Origin: Lasiodiplodia sp. COLG20
Taxonomy: Eukaryota > Ascomycota > Dothideomycetes > Botryosphaeriales > Botryosphaeriaceae
Direction of reading: 5' to 3'
Assembly (NCBI GenBank): GCA_009801085.1
Contig: VNWV01000016.1
Span: 1 to 64,000, forward strand
Length of the DNA stretch: 64,000 bases
Below the pieces are notes generated by a model that saw only the letters and a list, made by a program, of their open reading frames with translations, did no database searches and was not told where the DNA came from. This document shows positions 11,770-23,709 of this stretch, piece after piece. The stretch's first letter is position 1, and each line of letters begins with the position of its first letter. Both the position numbers and the translations under genes were made by a program.

Positions 11770-12535
11770 TATAACGGTAGGCTTCTTCTACTAAGCTTCG
11801 GAGTCGCTTAGTAGGTCGGGTAAACCGTAGGGTTTATCTTAAAGAGATAGAAGAGAAAGAATAGTAGTTAGATAAGGAGAGTATTACGTAATTATACGGT
11901 ATATAGTAAGTCGGTTACCTCTAACTAAGAAGTCTCGATTAGAACTTTAAGTTAACTATAGAGAGTTAAGAGTCTAGCTAACGAGTATGTCTATATACTA
12001 TAAAAAAGCTAGTTATAATCTAAGGAGCCCTTATAAGCTTTAACTTGTAGGGGCTCAGGTCGAGCCGTTGTAAGCCCGGGCTCGTAAGGACTCGCTATAG
12101 ATCGTACGTGACTTAGGCGCTTAGGGCGTTTCTCGGACTTCTAAACGATCGTAATGTCGTACTATATCTTATCCGTTTCCCTTCTATCTATCTTTCGGCT
12201 TTTTATCTTCGTGTACTACTTTAAGACGATTATACGCCTAGACCTTCGGCTCTTTATTTAACCCTATAGTCCTTCGTTCTGTAGGGGATTTTCTAGTCCG
12301 TGCTTTCTTCTAGAGTTGCCGCGTCCTCGTAGACGTTCTTTCTATACGGGCTTCGGCTGCTATCTACTAGTGTTCTCGTACGCGCCATCATCCCGTGTCC
12401 TCTAGATTTTCGTACGAAATCTAGGGCCGTACGGCTCTTCCGCCTACGAGGCTTGTTAGTTCTTACGGTAAGTTTTCCCGTGCGGGCCTTCTGTTCTTAG
12501 GGTTATAAAGCCCGTATTTTCTAGGGTTCGTAATA
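11770..12535 (-). repeat. 5' LTR of inner gypsy element
   Basis: A 766-bp LTR, the partner of 4172-4937, followed by target duplication GTGGC (12536-12540) and then the resumed outer element. On the minus strand the sequence next to it reads CTTTAACCACCATCC. A tRNA primer-binding site should lie here, but I cannot assign one. Confidence 0.9.
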
Positions 12536-12540
12536 GTGGC

Positions 12541-15500
12541 TTCTTTCTTCTTACTTAAGGTTTTCTACTAATTCTTAGTAGTGGAAAAGTTAGATCGCGA
12601 GTAGGCTCGTTTAAAGGCCGAGGAATTGGCTGCTTATGCCGTTTTATAGACTACGACTACTCGAATTAAACGTCTTCGTAAATAGTAGCGTTTCTTAAAG
12701 ACGCGTCGTTCTTTAATAGTACGTCGGGGCTTCGAAAGCCTTAAGGAGTTAGAGCGTACCGAGGATATAGATTCTAGGAGCCCTGTTAATCCCGAAAATG
12801 CTAAGAAGGAGTAGTTACTAAAGCGTTTACGTAGCGAGTCTTTAGCTAATATCTCTACGGGTTCTGCTTAGACTATTAGGTCTTCTAGGGCTGGCTTAGG
12901 TGCTACGCCGCTAGAGACGACCGAGTTAGTTAATTAGGCGCGGTAGACTCCGGATTTTAATTTTGGGTTCTTAGATACCTCTATAATTAACGCGTCTCTA
13001 GCTTAGGTCGATCTAGGTTTTAGCGATGAAAGTCTACGATAAGGTCTTTACAGTCTTCGTAGTTTTTTAGCGGTTTCTAGGTATTGTCCTAGTCTTCTTC
13101 CTATTTGATGAGGTATCTGAATTAACTATTATAGTAGCCGCTGTCGAGGATTTTTTTTACGATCTAATTCTTGTTTTTGTCGGCGTCCGAGTTTTCTAGA
13201 GTTATTTCTTCGGTGTCTTCTATTGGGGTGGTATTTCCTAGAGCTAGTTTAAGTAGTTCTATATAGAATACTAGGTTTATCCGTATAGTACTAGGTAGCT
13301 TAAGGTGGTATATAATCTCGCCTAGCTTTTCTTTAATCTCGAATGGTCCGATTTTCTTAAAGTCTAATTTGCTATTTGGCCGTCGAGTTTTGATGTTTCT
13401 TTTAAGAAGGTAAACTTTATCTCTTTTTTTTAGCTTTGGTGCCTTCTAGTGCCGTCTATTATAGTAGCGAGACATTAAATATCCGTTAAATTCGATGTCG
13501 AGGTTAAGCTGTTTATAGAGCTCTTTTAGCTAGTTCGTTTTAAAGATTTCTTTTTGGGCTAATAATTCGCTTAAGATCTCTTCTCTATAGGCTGTCGGTT
13601 CGTGCCTATAATTAACGTAGAATGGAGTTTTTTAAGTGGCTGACGCCTTTAAGCTGTTATACGCGAATTATACTAGTAGTAGTAATATAATCTAATTATC
13701 TTAGGTGTAGTTAAGATAATAGCGTAGGTACTACTCTAGCGTTTGATTTGTACGCTTAGTCTATCTATCCGTTTAAAGGTATGCCGTTATTGAGAGTTTA
13801 TACTTAGCTCTAAGCTGTCGGGTAAGACTTTATTAGAATTAAAACGTAAATAGCTGATCTCTATCCGATACGAGCTCTTCTAGTAACCTATAGTTGTCTA
13901 GGATTATTCTAAGAAATGTGTAGGCTAGTTCTTCCGCGTTTACTAATTTAAGGTATAGTAGATAGTACGCGTACTTAGTAAGCCTATCGACGATAACTAG
14001 AATCGAGTTATACTTAACGTTAGTTAAGGGTTCGACTGACTCGGGTAGATCTATAATAAAGTCTAGCGAGATTAATTGCTAGGGTCTCTTCGGAGCTGCG
14101 ATTGGTTAAAGTAGTTCGTAGGGTACGTGTCTCGCGGTCTTGCTTCTGATATATAAGTCGCATTACAAAACTACCTTCTAGACCATTCTTTTTAGGCTCT
14201 AGAAGTAGTAATTTCTAGTTATTCGCTCTATCGTCTTTTCGATTTTTTAGTGACCGTATACTAGTGCTTTGTAGATGTCTCTAACGAGTTCCTCCCAAAG
14301 TTTTACCGAGACGTAGATTAATTCTAAATATAGAATTATATCTTCTGCGTCGCGCGTAATTCGAGGGTCGTTTTCTACTTTTTCGAGTTCTTAGACTATA
14401 GCGTTATAGGCGTAGGCTTCTCGAATCTTTCGCGTTTAGGCGTTACTCTCTAGGCGTATCGCCGGCGCTAGTAGCCTAACTAGAATAAGCGATAGGTCGG
14501 TCTTCGAGTTCCCCTTAAGCTATAATTAGGTAATTCTAAATATAGATACGCACGCTTTAGCGGGTATAAGGGTTCCGTTCTTCTACTAGCTGAGTACCGT
14601 AGGCTATAGTTCTAGCTTTTCTTCGATATAGTCGGCTCTTCTACTTAGCGCGTCTGCGCGAGCGTTCTTAGATCTCTTTCTATAGATAATCTTTATATTG
14701 TATAACGCTAATTCTTTAGCCTATCTAACTTGTCTTCTAGTTAGTTTCTTCGTGGTAGTAAAGTGCGTGAGGTTTTTATAGTCGTAGTGCACCAATACTT
14801 AGTGCTTCGCGCCTTCTAGATAGTACCTCTATTTCTTAAATGCTGTAACGATGGCTAGAAGTTCTTTATCGTAGACATCGTAGTTAAGCTCCGGGGGTAT
14901 CATTTTCTTAGAATAGTACGCGATCGGGTGAAGCCGTTCTTATTCGTCGGGCTGATTAAGGTAGGCCCCGATGGCGTAGTCTAATGCGTCGGTTTTTATA
15001 ATAATAGAGAGTTCGGGGTTATAGATTTCGAGAATGGGTACTTCGTAAAACATCTACTTAAGTAAGTCGAATACGCGCTATTGTTCTTCTTTCTATTTAA
15101 ACCTATACTTCTTTCTTATAAGCCTCGTAAGTAGCTCGTATACGGCCGCGTATTTCTCGATGAATTTACGATAGAAGTTGGTAAAGCTAAGGAACGACTA
15201 TACTTTCTTAACGGTTTTTAGTATAGACTAATCTCTAATTGCGTCTAGTTTAGCTTTATCTATGCTGATATAGTCTAGAGTAATAATAAATCCCAAGTAT
15301 TCTACCTTCTAGGAGTACTATTCGCATTTCTTGGGTATAATAAATAATTCTTATTTCTAGAGTGCGTCTAGAACTTTCTTAATATATTTCGTGTGTTCTT
15401 TAAGGGTCTTCGAGTAGATTAGAATATCGTCTAGGTAAGCTATATAAAATATATCTAAATACGGACGTAAGACGTTGTTAACTAGACTTTAGAATGTTAC

Positions 15501-18500
15501 TAGGGCGTTAGTAAGCCCAAACGGTATGACCGTATATTTGAAGTAACCGTAACGCGTTTAGAACGCTATCTTCTATTCTTTCTCTTTCTTAATTCGTACG
15601 AGGTAGTAGCCGTCTCTAAGGTCGAACTTGGTGAAGTATTTCGCCTCTTAGGTCTTATCCTATAGCTTATCGATACGGGGTAATAGGTAGCGGTTTTTTA
15701 CCGTAATGTCGTTTAGTTACTTATAATCGATATAGAGGCGGAGCTTGCCGTTTTTCTTTAGAACGAATAGAATAGAGTATTCGGCCGGTGATGATGAAGA
15801 CCGTATATAATCTCGTTCTACGTTCTTTTCGATATATTTTCTTAAAGCCTTACTTTTCTTCTACGAGAGGGAGTAGATTGGCTTAAACGCGGGTTGCGTT
15901 TCTAGAATAAGGGGTATCTCGTAATTCTATAGCTGGTGCTTCGGTAGCTGGTCTTTTCTTCTTTTCTAGAATACCGGTTGCCATTTCTAAAACTATAGGG
16001 GTACCGTTTTGAGTTTTAGTATTAGGGCTTTCTTTTTTTTAGGGTTATCTGTCTTCTTTTAGGTATTACTTACGGTGTATTCCCTATCCGGCTAGATAGT
16101 TTTCTTAACGGGTCTTCTATTATATCTGGCGTATATTCTCTAGAGATAGTCTTCTCTGACTGACTTAGAGTAGTTATTCTCTATATAAGGCCCCGTTTTT
16201 AGTCGCTGTATTTTAGCTACGATTCTATACTCTATTTTCTTACTAGGCTTGAGGTATATTTCGTAAACTTTCTTGTCTCGACGCCTTATACGTTAGATTA
16301 CCGCGTAGGATATTTCTTAGATATTAATAGAGTTTAACGCTTCTACGTTCTTTCTCAGCTCTACGTTCTAGGTTCTTAGCTTCTAGCCCTAGCTCTAGCT
16401 CTACTAGCTCTAGCTTCTAGCTCTAGCTCTATTCTCTAACGTCTAGCTTATCTATTTTACGGTAGCGAGGTGTTTCGTGTACTTTTTCTTCGAGAAGCTG
16501 ACTTTTCCCGTACTCTAGTTGATTTGTAGCTCGTGTGTTTTAAGCTACGAGATTCTAAGGATAATATCGTACTCTAGAATCGTTATAAGGTCTAGATTAA
16601 TGTATTTCTTATAATTACCGATGGAAATAGGGATCGTGCCGGTTTCTAAGCGAATTTTTTCTTACTTAGTCGGTAATCCATCTATAGTAACTAGTAAGTA
16701 GGAGTAATTCTTTATTTAGCGGTGTATGTATAGCTTGGCGACGTAGGCGGGGTCGATAAAGTTTCCTTACGCGCTACTATCGATTATAGCTATTATATAG
16801 TAATTGCCGATACGAACTAGTATGTGTACTAAGTCTGTAATTTTAGTTTCGGTAGGTATTTTCCCGTTCGATGTGCTTATAACCTTGTTAAGGGACCTAG
16901 TAGACGGCCCCTTCTAAAGTCTCTAGCTAGAGAGGCCGTCTAGTTTTCTAACTAGAGTGTGTTGTGGAGCCCGTACGGATGTGGTTCTTAGGGTCTCTAC
17001 ATCTAATCGCGCGGGAAGGAACTATTATCTGATGATTAGAAGATATCGTTATAGAAGTGGAGGTCCTATTCTTCTACGTGAAGGAGGGTTTTCTTCTATT
17101 ACGTCTACTACTGCTTTATAATCTTTTATCGGTAGTAGACTATTTTGTTGTAGACTTAGTATTGCATCGTAGGGCGCTTATACTTAGACAAGGGGGTCTA
17201 TTAGAGGGTATCCTCTTAGGGTATTACTATTCTATATATTTCTAGCGTTCTTGCTATATTTCTTAGATGTACTCTGTTCTTTTACTACTACGCGTCTCGC
17301 GCTTCGTCCTATAACTAGCTGGTAATTTTCTCGGCGCTCTAGAGGGAGAGGTTCTATTTTCTCTATTAGTTTTTGTAGTAAGCGCGGAACTATATAGTTC
17401 CTTTCTCGATTCTATATTATTCTATAGGTATGTTTATTCGTATCGCGGGGACCTAGGTGGTTATAGGCGTAGAGTCGTTAGTACGTCTTGTTTCTTCGTA
17501 TTAGTTTAGATGTTTTTTAATCTTGGTTAGAGTGGCTTCGTCTTACTAGTACTTTATTTCGTCTTTACTAGGTTCGGGCGTGTAGACGCGGAAACTTTCT
17601 TCGCTATTAAGGATCTTCTTATCGTCTATTAGGGTTTCGCCGAACTCTTAGATTTCTTCTTACGTAGGTGCTCGTAGGGTAGCGTAAACGCGTTAGGGCT
17701 TCTTAGAATGCTAGTCCGCGCCCTACTTCTCGCTCTCGTAGATTAGGTAATGGTCGTCGTAATAGGCCGTCTAATTTATAGCTACGTGGCTAACCTCTTT
17801 AGTAGTTACCGTAGTGGCTTCCTTAGGGTTCTTCTTTTTACCGATGGCCGCGGTCTTTCTGCGTGGTTTTTTAGTGTACTCTAAGGGGTGTCCTTTATAC
17901 CACTTAGCGCTATAGTAGATACAGAGTTCCTTATCGAATTAAATTTATTACTAAGGGGTCTATTTACGCGTTTGTTATTTATCTTTTCTTTTATTGTTAA
18001 ACTTCTTTTCTTTCTTACGCGCTATATCGAGTTTTATAGCGTCGCCTTCTTCTTAGGTGTAACGTGGGGGTCTTTTTAGTTGGGAGCTGTTAGCTCTAGG
18101 CCCCCGGTTATCCTATTAATACTTAGTTTATAGTTAGTCTAGTTTCTATATCTTATTTATAAGGTCGCTAAGGGTGGCCTATCTAGGGTAATAGGTTAGG
18201 GCCTTCTAGATTTTTCCTTTAAGTTCTGTCTTATATCTTTCGTAGAGTAGTATATTCGTATACGGTATTCTAGTAGCGTATAGGGTATTACGAAAGCGGA
18301 TATTATAGTCTAGAATAGAAGCCTTTTATCTAATACTTAATAGGGTGCTTATAGCTTTTTTAGACTCGTCGACTGCTGCGAAGGCGTTACGAAGCTTTTT
18401 TACGAAGGTTTCGTACTTATCGAATAGCTAGGTCGTTTCTTAACTGTATTCGTTAGGTTGCTTCTAGTATTCCCTCTTATAAGGGCGGAACTATCGTTTA

Positions 18501-18990
18501 GCCGCCTCTTTAAGAAAGGTACTAGCGAAAAGTACTTTTTCGGCGTCGGTCGGAAGTTAATTATTTAAGAAGTGTAGGTAATCGTTAAGCTAAGTAAGAA
18601 AGTTCTAGGTTTTCTTATAGTCTTCGTAGTAGAAATCTAGTTTCGGGACCTTAACCCTCGGATTAAGTCGTGGGGTAGGCGTCTCTAGTAGCGTAACTAT
18701 AGAAGTCGTAGAGAATGGGGTCGATTACTACGCGTTACGAAGCTAAGTCGCTAGTCTTTTGTTTTTCGTTTGTTAATTACGTAACTTCTATTAGAGCTGT
18801 TCTAGCTGCTTCTAGTTGCGCTGGATTATGTGCTATAGGTCGGCTATAGTTAGCTACGGAAGCGGTCTTATAGGGACGTCGTTTATTCCGTCTTAGGCTA
18901 TATCTATTCGTTAGTAATTCTTTATACTAGGTTCGATACTTCCTATTTAGTTGATAACCTTAATAACTATCTTCCTTCTTTTATAAGGAT
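12541..18990 (-). pseudogene. Gag-Pol polyprotein relic of outer element
   Basis: This is the same minus-strand domain order as in the inner copy, with RT YLDD codons at 15426-15437. The RT DGYHLVRI region, RNase H, integrase and chromodomain can be found at offsets shifted by 7,232 bp. It is more mutated than the inner copy and closed by many TAG and TAA codons. Confidence 0.85.
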
Positions 18991-19001
18991 AGTGGTTAAA
19001 G

Positions 19002-19767
19002 TGTAACGGTAGGCTTCTTCTACTAAGCTTTAGAGTCGCTTAGTAGGTTGGATAAACCGTAGGGTTTACTTTGAAGAGATAGAAGAGGGAGAATAGTAGT
19101 TAGATAAGAGAAGTATTACGTAATTATACGGTATATAGTAAGCCGGTTACCTCTAATTAAGGAGTCTTAATTAGAACTTTAAGTTGACTATAGAGAGTTA
19201 AGAGTCTAGCTAACGAGTGTGTCTATATACTATAGAAAAGCTAGTTATAATCTAAGAAGCCCTTATAAGCTTTAGCTCGTAGGGACTTAGGTCGAGCCGT
19301 TATGAGCCCGGGCTCGTAAGGGCTTACTATAGATCGCACGTGACTTAGGCGCTTAGGGCGTTTCTTAGACTTCTAAATGATCGTAATATTATACTATATC
19401 TTATTCGTTTTTCTTCTATCTACCTTTCGGCTTTTCATCTTCGTACACTACTTCGGGACGATTATACGCCTAGACCTTCGGCTCTTTACTTAACTCTATA
19501 GTTCTTCGTCCTGTAGAAGATTTTCTGGTTCGTACTTTCTTTTGAAGTTACCGCGTTCTCGTGGACGTTCTTTCTATACGGGCTTCGGCTGCTACCTACT
19601 AGTGTTTTCGTACGCGCCGTTATTCTATATTCTTTAGATTTTCGTATAGGATCTAGGGCTGTGCGGCTCTTCCGTCTACGAGACTTATTAGTCCTTACGG
19701 CGAGTTTTCCCGTGCGGGTCTTCTGCTCTTAGGGTTATAAAGCCCGTGTTTCTTAGGGTTCGTAATA
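19002..19767 (-). repeat. 5' LTR of outer gypsy element
   Basis: A 766-bp LTR starting TGTAACGG and ending GTAATA, followed by target duplication ATAGC (19768-19772). It is identical in length to the three other complete LTRs. Confidence 0.9.
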
Positions 19768-19869
19768 ATAGCTTAATTATCTTTTTAAAATAAAACTCTT
19801 AAAACTTTATAAATAAATAAAGATTTATCTCTAATAAATAAGAGCTTTAATAAACTCTAGCGTAATAGT

Positions 19870-20664
19870 TATAATAGTAGACTTTTTCTATTAAGCTTTA
19901 AAGTTACTTAGTAGATTAGATAAATCGTAGAATTTATCTTAAAGAGATAAAAGAGAAAGAATAATAATTAGATAAAAAAGTATTACGTAATTATACGATA
20001 TATAGTAAGCTAGTTATCTCTAACTAAAGAGTCTTAATTAGAACTTTAAGTTAACTACGAAGAGTTAAGAGTCTAGCTAACGAGTATATCTATATACTAT
20101 AGAAAAGCTAGTTATAATCTAGTATAAGATTAAATCTAGTATAATTTATTTCTATAGATTAGATCGGTCGTAATCTAAATAAATCTTAAATTAAGACTAA
20201 TCTAAGATGGATTCTATACGTAATCTAGGCGCTTAAAGTATCTTTTTAATATTTATCTTCTAGCTTCGCTGAGTAATCGTAATATCGTACTATATCTTAT
20301 CCGTTTTTCTTTCTATTCGCTTTTCGGCTTTCCGTCTTTACGCGTTTCTTCGAAACGATTATACGTCTAGATCTTCGTCTCTTAACTTAATTTTATAGTC
20401 CTTCGTTTCGTAGAAGATTTTCTAGTCCGTGCTTCTTTCTAGGGTTATTACGTCCTTATAGACGTTCTTCCCGTACGGGCTTTAGCTACTATCTATTAGT
20501 ATTTTCGTACGCGCCGTTATTCCGTATTCTCTAGATTTCCGTACGGGATCTAGAACCGTACGGCTCTTCCGTCCGCGAGGCTTATTAGCCCTTACGACGA
20601 GTTTTCCCGTACGGGCTTTCTACCCTTAGGGTTATAAAGTCCGTATTTTCTAGAGTTTGTAATA
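19870..20664 (-). repeat. Solo LTR with target duplication
   Basis: A 795-bp diverged copy of the LTR runs from TATAATAGTAG to TTTGTAATA. It is flanked directly by ATAGT on both sides (19865-19869 and 20665-20669). It carries about 29 extra bases in the middle (about 20115-20190) relative to the 766-bp LTRs and is more AT-rich, so it is an older insertion. No internal region remains, as expected after LTR-LTR recombination. The undisturbed target, ACAGC, is seen at 1798-1802. Confidence 0.8.
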
Positions 20665-21105
20665 ATAGTCGTTAAAGTTATCGCGTAAGCTCGTATACTA
20701 AACCTACGCTACTATATCTATAGATCGACGCTACGATAAAATATTCCACGAATCTATAAAATCCCGACGCCGTATTCTACCTACTACGCGGGTAAAGCTC
20801 TAGCTACGCGCCTCGCCAGGCGCCTCATCCGTTAACTAACCTTTCGGGCCGGAAATGCGGACGCCGCCTACACCCTAACGGCCGTCGGCGACGGCCTGGC
20901 CGAACAGCTCTAAGACTGCCGCCAGGTAGAGGCCTTTCTGGTACGTGTACTGCAGCAGCGGGTCGCCCGACCCGTCCAACTCGGGGGTCTGGTCGACCTG
21001 GTCGGGGCCCATGCCGATGGCCTGGTCGACCTGCTGCGCAGCGAGGCCCATCTGAGCAAAGTACCCCCACAGCTCGGAGCACATCTCGGCGCGGCGAATT
21101 GCTAA

Positions 21106-22212
21106 TTGTGCCTTTTGCTTGGCTGGAGCGCGGGGCAGGTAGGGGCCAGTTGGGCCGCGTGGCAGAGGCGGCTGCCGCGCCTCACATGTGATGGTGTTGT
21201 AGGGCCTGAAATCTGGTACCCGAGGCTTGAACAACTCGTTGTTGGCGCGGTTGATAACCACTGGCAATACGCTCATCCACATTCACTGCGGAAGCTCATG
21301 AAGACACTTCTCAGCCTGATCGGCTTGAAGATCAAGGGTGGCTCATTGCACAAGATCCGCGGGGAATACCGTCGACTGGAGGCTTTCTCGTTGCTGTTGG
21401 ACTTTCGCACGACCAGTCGTCTCGAGGACGAGCCTGTTTGTCTGGCCAGCATGCTCCGCATAGAGCAGGATCGCATAGCTGCCATCCAGAGTGCCCCTGC
21501 CTCAGAGCGGATGATATCTGTCTACATCAACTGCGCGTGGCGATCCTTGACTTGGGTGTTCATGTCGTCCCAGTCCTCGAGGCGGCTCCAGATTCCGGGC
21601 TTTCGATGGGCGCCGTTCTCGTTTCTGGGCGGCGACAACCAGGGAAGTTGGCCTACGCTCAACGAAAAGGGCGACGACCCAGACCCTAAAAAGCCTTCGG
21701 AACGCGCCTTGGTCGTTCTTAAAAATGTTGACTGGACGTATATGCAGTTGATGCTACATCCCAGCGCGGGGGATCCCGATTACGTCCTTGAGATCCAGTG
21801 CCCCGGCTTCCGCCTCTACAACCCAAGCGGCATCAGCTTGTCAAGCCCGCCGCATGAGTTTTCGTTTATGTACCGCGGCTGCATGTTCCGCGCCAGCCTC
21901 GATGACATGTACGACGACTTCGAATTTGGGCACATAGCCCTAGTCCTACACAACGATCCTCAAGCCGTCGAGCGCTGTTACGTAAAGCATGAGACGTTTC
22001 AGACCAAGGCATTTATTATCAACAATTACGATCTGTACGCCGACGTGGCGAGCACACAGCCCTACCTGGTACCGTATAGCTGCTTGGCGACCGTCTGGTG
22101 GCACAGATCTGGCCAGAGAGACCGGTCATTAGTGGGCGCGAGCGACCTCCCGTATCAGTTCAAAGTACACGCCGAGATGCTTCCCTATGGAACCACTTGG
22201 CTAATCTCCTAG
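21106..22212 (+). pseudogene. HET-like protein, 3' portion only
   Basis: An open frame of about 368 codons, with no ATG near its start. The first in-frame ATG is near 21298, and a stop lies just upstream (21103-21105). The translation contains LDFRTTSRLEDEPVCLAS, a pattern I associate with the region after the HET domain in fungal heterokaryon-incompatibility-type proteins, then FRWAPFSFLGG and a C-terminal half rich in aromatic residues. No HET domain core is visible upstream, because the sequence passes within about 300 bp into the RIP-mutated repeat block. It is best read as the 3' end of a gene truncated at the repeat boundary. An intact gene with an unseen upstream exon is less likely. 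Confidence 0.5.
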
Positions 22213-22618
22213 GGAGAATTCGCAGAGGCTTGGATAGTCCAGTAAGGTCTCAGGGGAGAAAAAGCCGGATCACATCGTAATCATGTTAGTGAAACATCTG
22301 CGAGTATGATGGACACCTGATGACACATCGAACGTCAATCAGACAAACTCGCTCCTCTGTGGCTAAACAACTTGTCATGGCGGGGAAAGAAGCTTTGGTG
22401 GCTGGTCAATCATGGTTTGAATTTAGTACCTAATGTACATAATGTGACATAAAGAGGAAAGTCTGGTGTTGAGAGCATAGACGAAGGCATTCGAGAATAG
22501 ATCACCGAAGCGGCCACGATGATAGATCGGTACAATGGCTGCGTTCTGCATGCAGGAGTCAAGCATGGCAGAACAGCCACTATGGCGAACATCGTTAGGA
22601 GTAGAGGATTGTGGGATC
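22213..22618. other. Intergenic, nothing recognised
   Basis: About 400 bp between the truncated HET-like gene and the convergent pore-forming-toxin-like gene. Only short spurious frames are seen. It should contain the two 3' ends. Confidence 0.6.
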
Positions 22619-23608
22619 TTATTCCTCAAGCGGAGGCTACTTTTGCATTAGCAGATAATATTGTGGCGGGGGAGATAATCAACTTACCAATGTTGTCCAT
22701 GTCGTCATGGGCCTAAAGGCCACACCGTTCCTCGGCGCGGCGAGGTCGATGACCTCGTCGTCTCCCTCCTGCCAAGGAAGATCGTAGACGTACCAATCGA
22801 CCCATCCCTGCCGGCTCATGATGGTCGTAACATCGATATCTCCATCGTCGGTGACATGCGGGATGGGGAGAATGTAGGCCTTGTGGCCAAGGCCATTTCC
22901 TTCCATGGGAACAGGGTGAAGGCCGAGCTTCCTCACCGCACCCAGGCGCTTATCCGACACCCAGCGCTCGCCCCAGTATCCGTTCCTGTAACTGTCACCA
23001 GTCCACTTCAGCTCTTGGCTGCTGTCGTTGATGGTGTAGTCGATGCGCTGCTTCTTGATGACCTTGCACCTCAGCTTCGGGTAGACAAACAACTGGTGAA
23101 TGGGCGCATTTCCGCTGGTGCCCTTGGTCTCCAGGCTCTCCTTGGTCGTCGTGGAGCTCGAGTACCGGAACGAAATGTCGCTGGTCGACTTGACGTTGGC
23201 TGAGACTCCGTAGAAGGTGCCGCCAGCCTCGATGGTGACCTCAGCCGAAGTGCCAGCATTGAACTTGGACTCAGTGATGGTCTCCTCCTCCCTCACGTAC
23301 GTCGTCTTGAAGGACGAAGCCGGCATGGTGTCGCCGTGAGAGACTTGCGGCACCCACGCCTCCGGTTCCACGACGTAGAGCCAGCCATTTGTCGAGTACC
23401 AATGCTGAGTGTACCAGCTACCCTCGAGAACGGGGATGATCATGCGTTTGGGGAGCTTGCCGAAGTATTTCGGTTGGATGCCGAACACGGCCTCCAGATC
23501 CTCCGTTGAGAGGTCGAAGCCTTCAGGCTCGGCCAAGTACGGCTTAACAGTGCCAAGCTTGTTGTGGTCGAATCGGAATGGCGCCGAGCCTTCGCGGTCA
23601 AAAGTCAT
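22619..23608 (-). CDS. Aerolysin/insecticidal-crystal-toxin-like protein
   Basis: The gene is complement(22619..22636, 22688..23608), about 312 aa. The start at 23608 is the first real ATG. It lies about 90 bp downstream of a minus-strand TATATAA-type box (about 23700-23707), and the frame upstream has no ATG. The main exon ends at a consensus GTAAGT (22687-22682), followed by a CTAAT branch point and TAG acceptor. This gives a 51-bp phase-0 intron and a five-codon last exon; without splicing the protein ends two residues later. The middle (about residues 105-170) is rich in alternating Ser, Thr and Val, as in the membrane-inserting strands of aerolysin/MTX2-type beta-pore-forming proteins. 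Fungal homologues carry the label insecticidal crystal toxin domain. There is no signal peptide. Target and activity cannot be inferred. Confidence 0.65.
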
Positions 23609-23709
23609 GTTGATGGAGAGGAAGAGATGAAGATCGAGGGGAGAACAGAGGGGAAGGTTGTTGCATGAGAGAGAAGAACAAGGCACTGATGGCTTCAAAT
23701 TATATATGA

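Larger units (their letters stand above)
4172..12535 (-). mobile_element. Inner Ty3/gypsy chromovirus, complete but RIP-killed
   Basis: This is an 8,364-bp LTR retrotransposon with 766-bp LTRs (4172-4937 and 11770-12535) and a 6,832-bp internal region, nested in an identical-length copy. It is flanked by the 5-bp duplication ATAGC/GTGGC. Reading the minus strand, the order is Gag region, protease, RT, RNase H, integrase, chromodomain, polypurine tract and 3' LTR, the order of fungal chromoviruses. The LTR pairs and the two copies differ by A/G and C/T changes in the stretches I compared. It retains more TG/CA than the outer flanks, consistent with a younger insertion. Confidence 0.93.
3035..19767 (-). 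mobile_element. Outer Ty3/gypsy chromovirus, interrupted by inner copy
   Basis: The element is 3035-4171 plus 12541-19767, or 8,364 bp once the inner insertion is removed, exactly the inner copy's length. The RT catalytic YLDD codons (minus strand, 15426-15437) sit at the same offset from the element start (4,022) as in the inner copy (8194-8205), so I see no net indel across the compared span. The inserted copy duplicated five target bases: ATAGC at 4167-4171 and GTGGC at 12536-12540, both explained by RIP of GTGGC. Every reading frame is closed by TAG or TAA. This is the older insertion of the pair. Confidence 0.9.

Noticed and set aside
17057..18079. Short plus-strand ORFs (62-63 aa) in the outer element
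   Set aside because: Hydrophobic chance frames opposite the decayed Gag region. The equivalent frames in the inner copy differ in length and start.
20875..21282. Minus-strand ORF of 135 aa at the RIP boundary
   Set aside because: It has an ATG and plausible composition but overlaps the HET-like frame, matches no family I know, and lies in GC-rich sequence where chance open frames are common.
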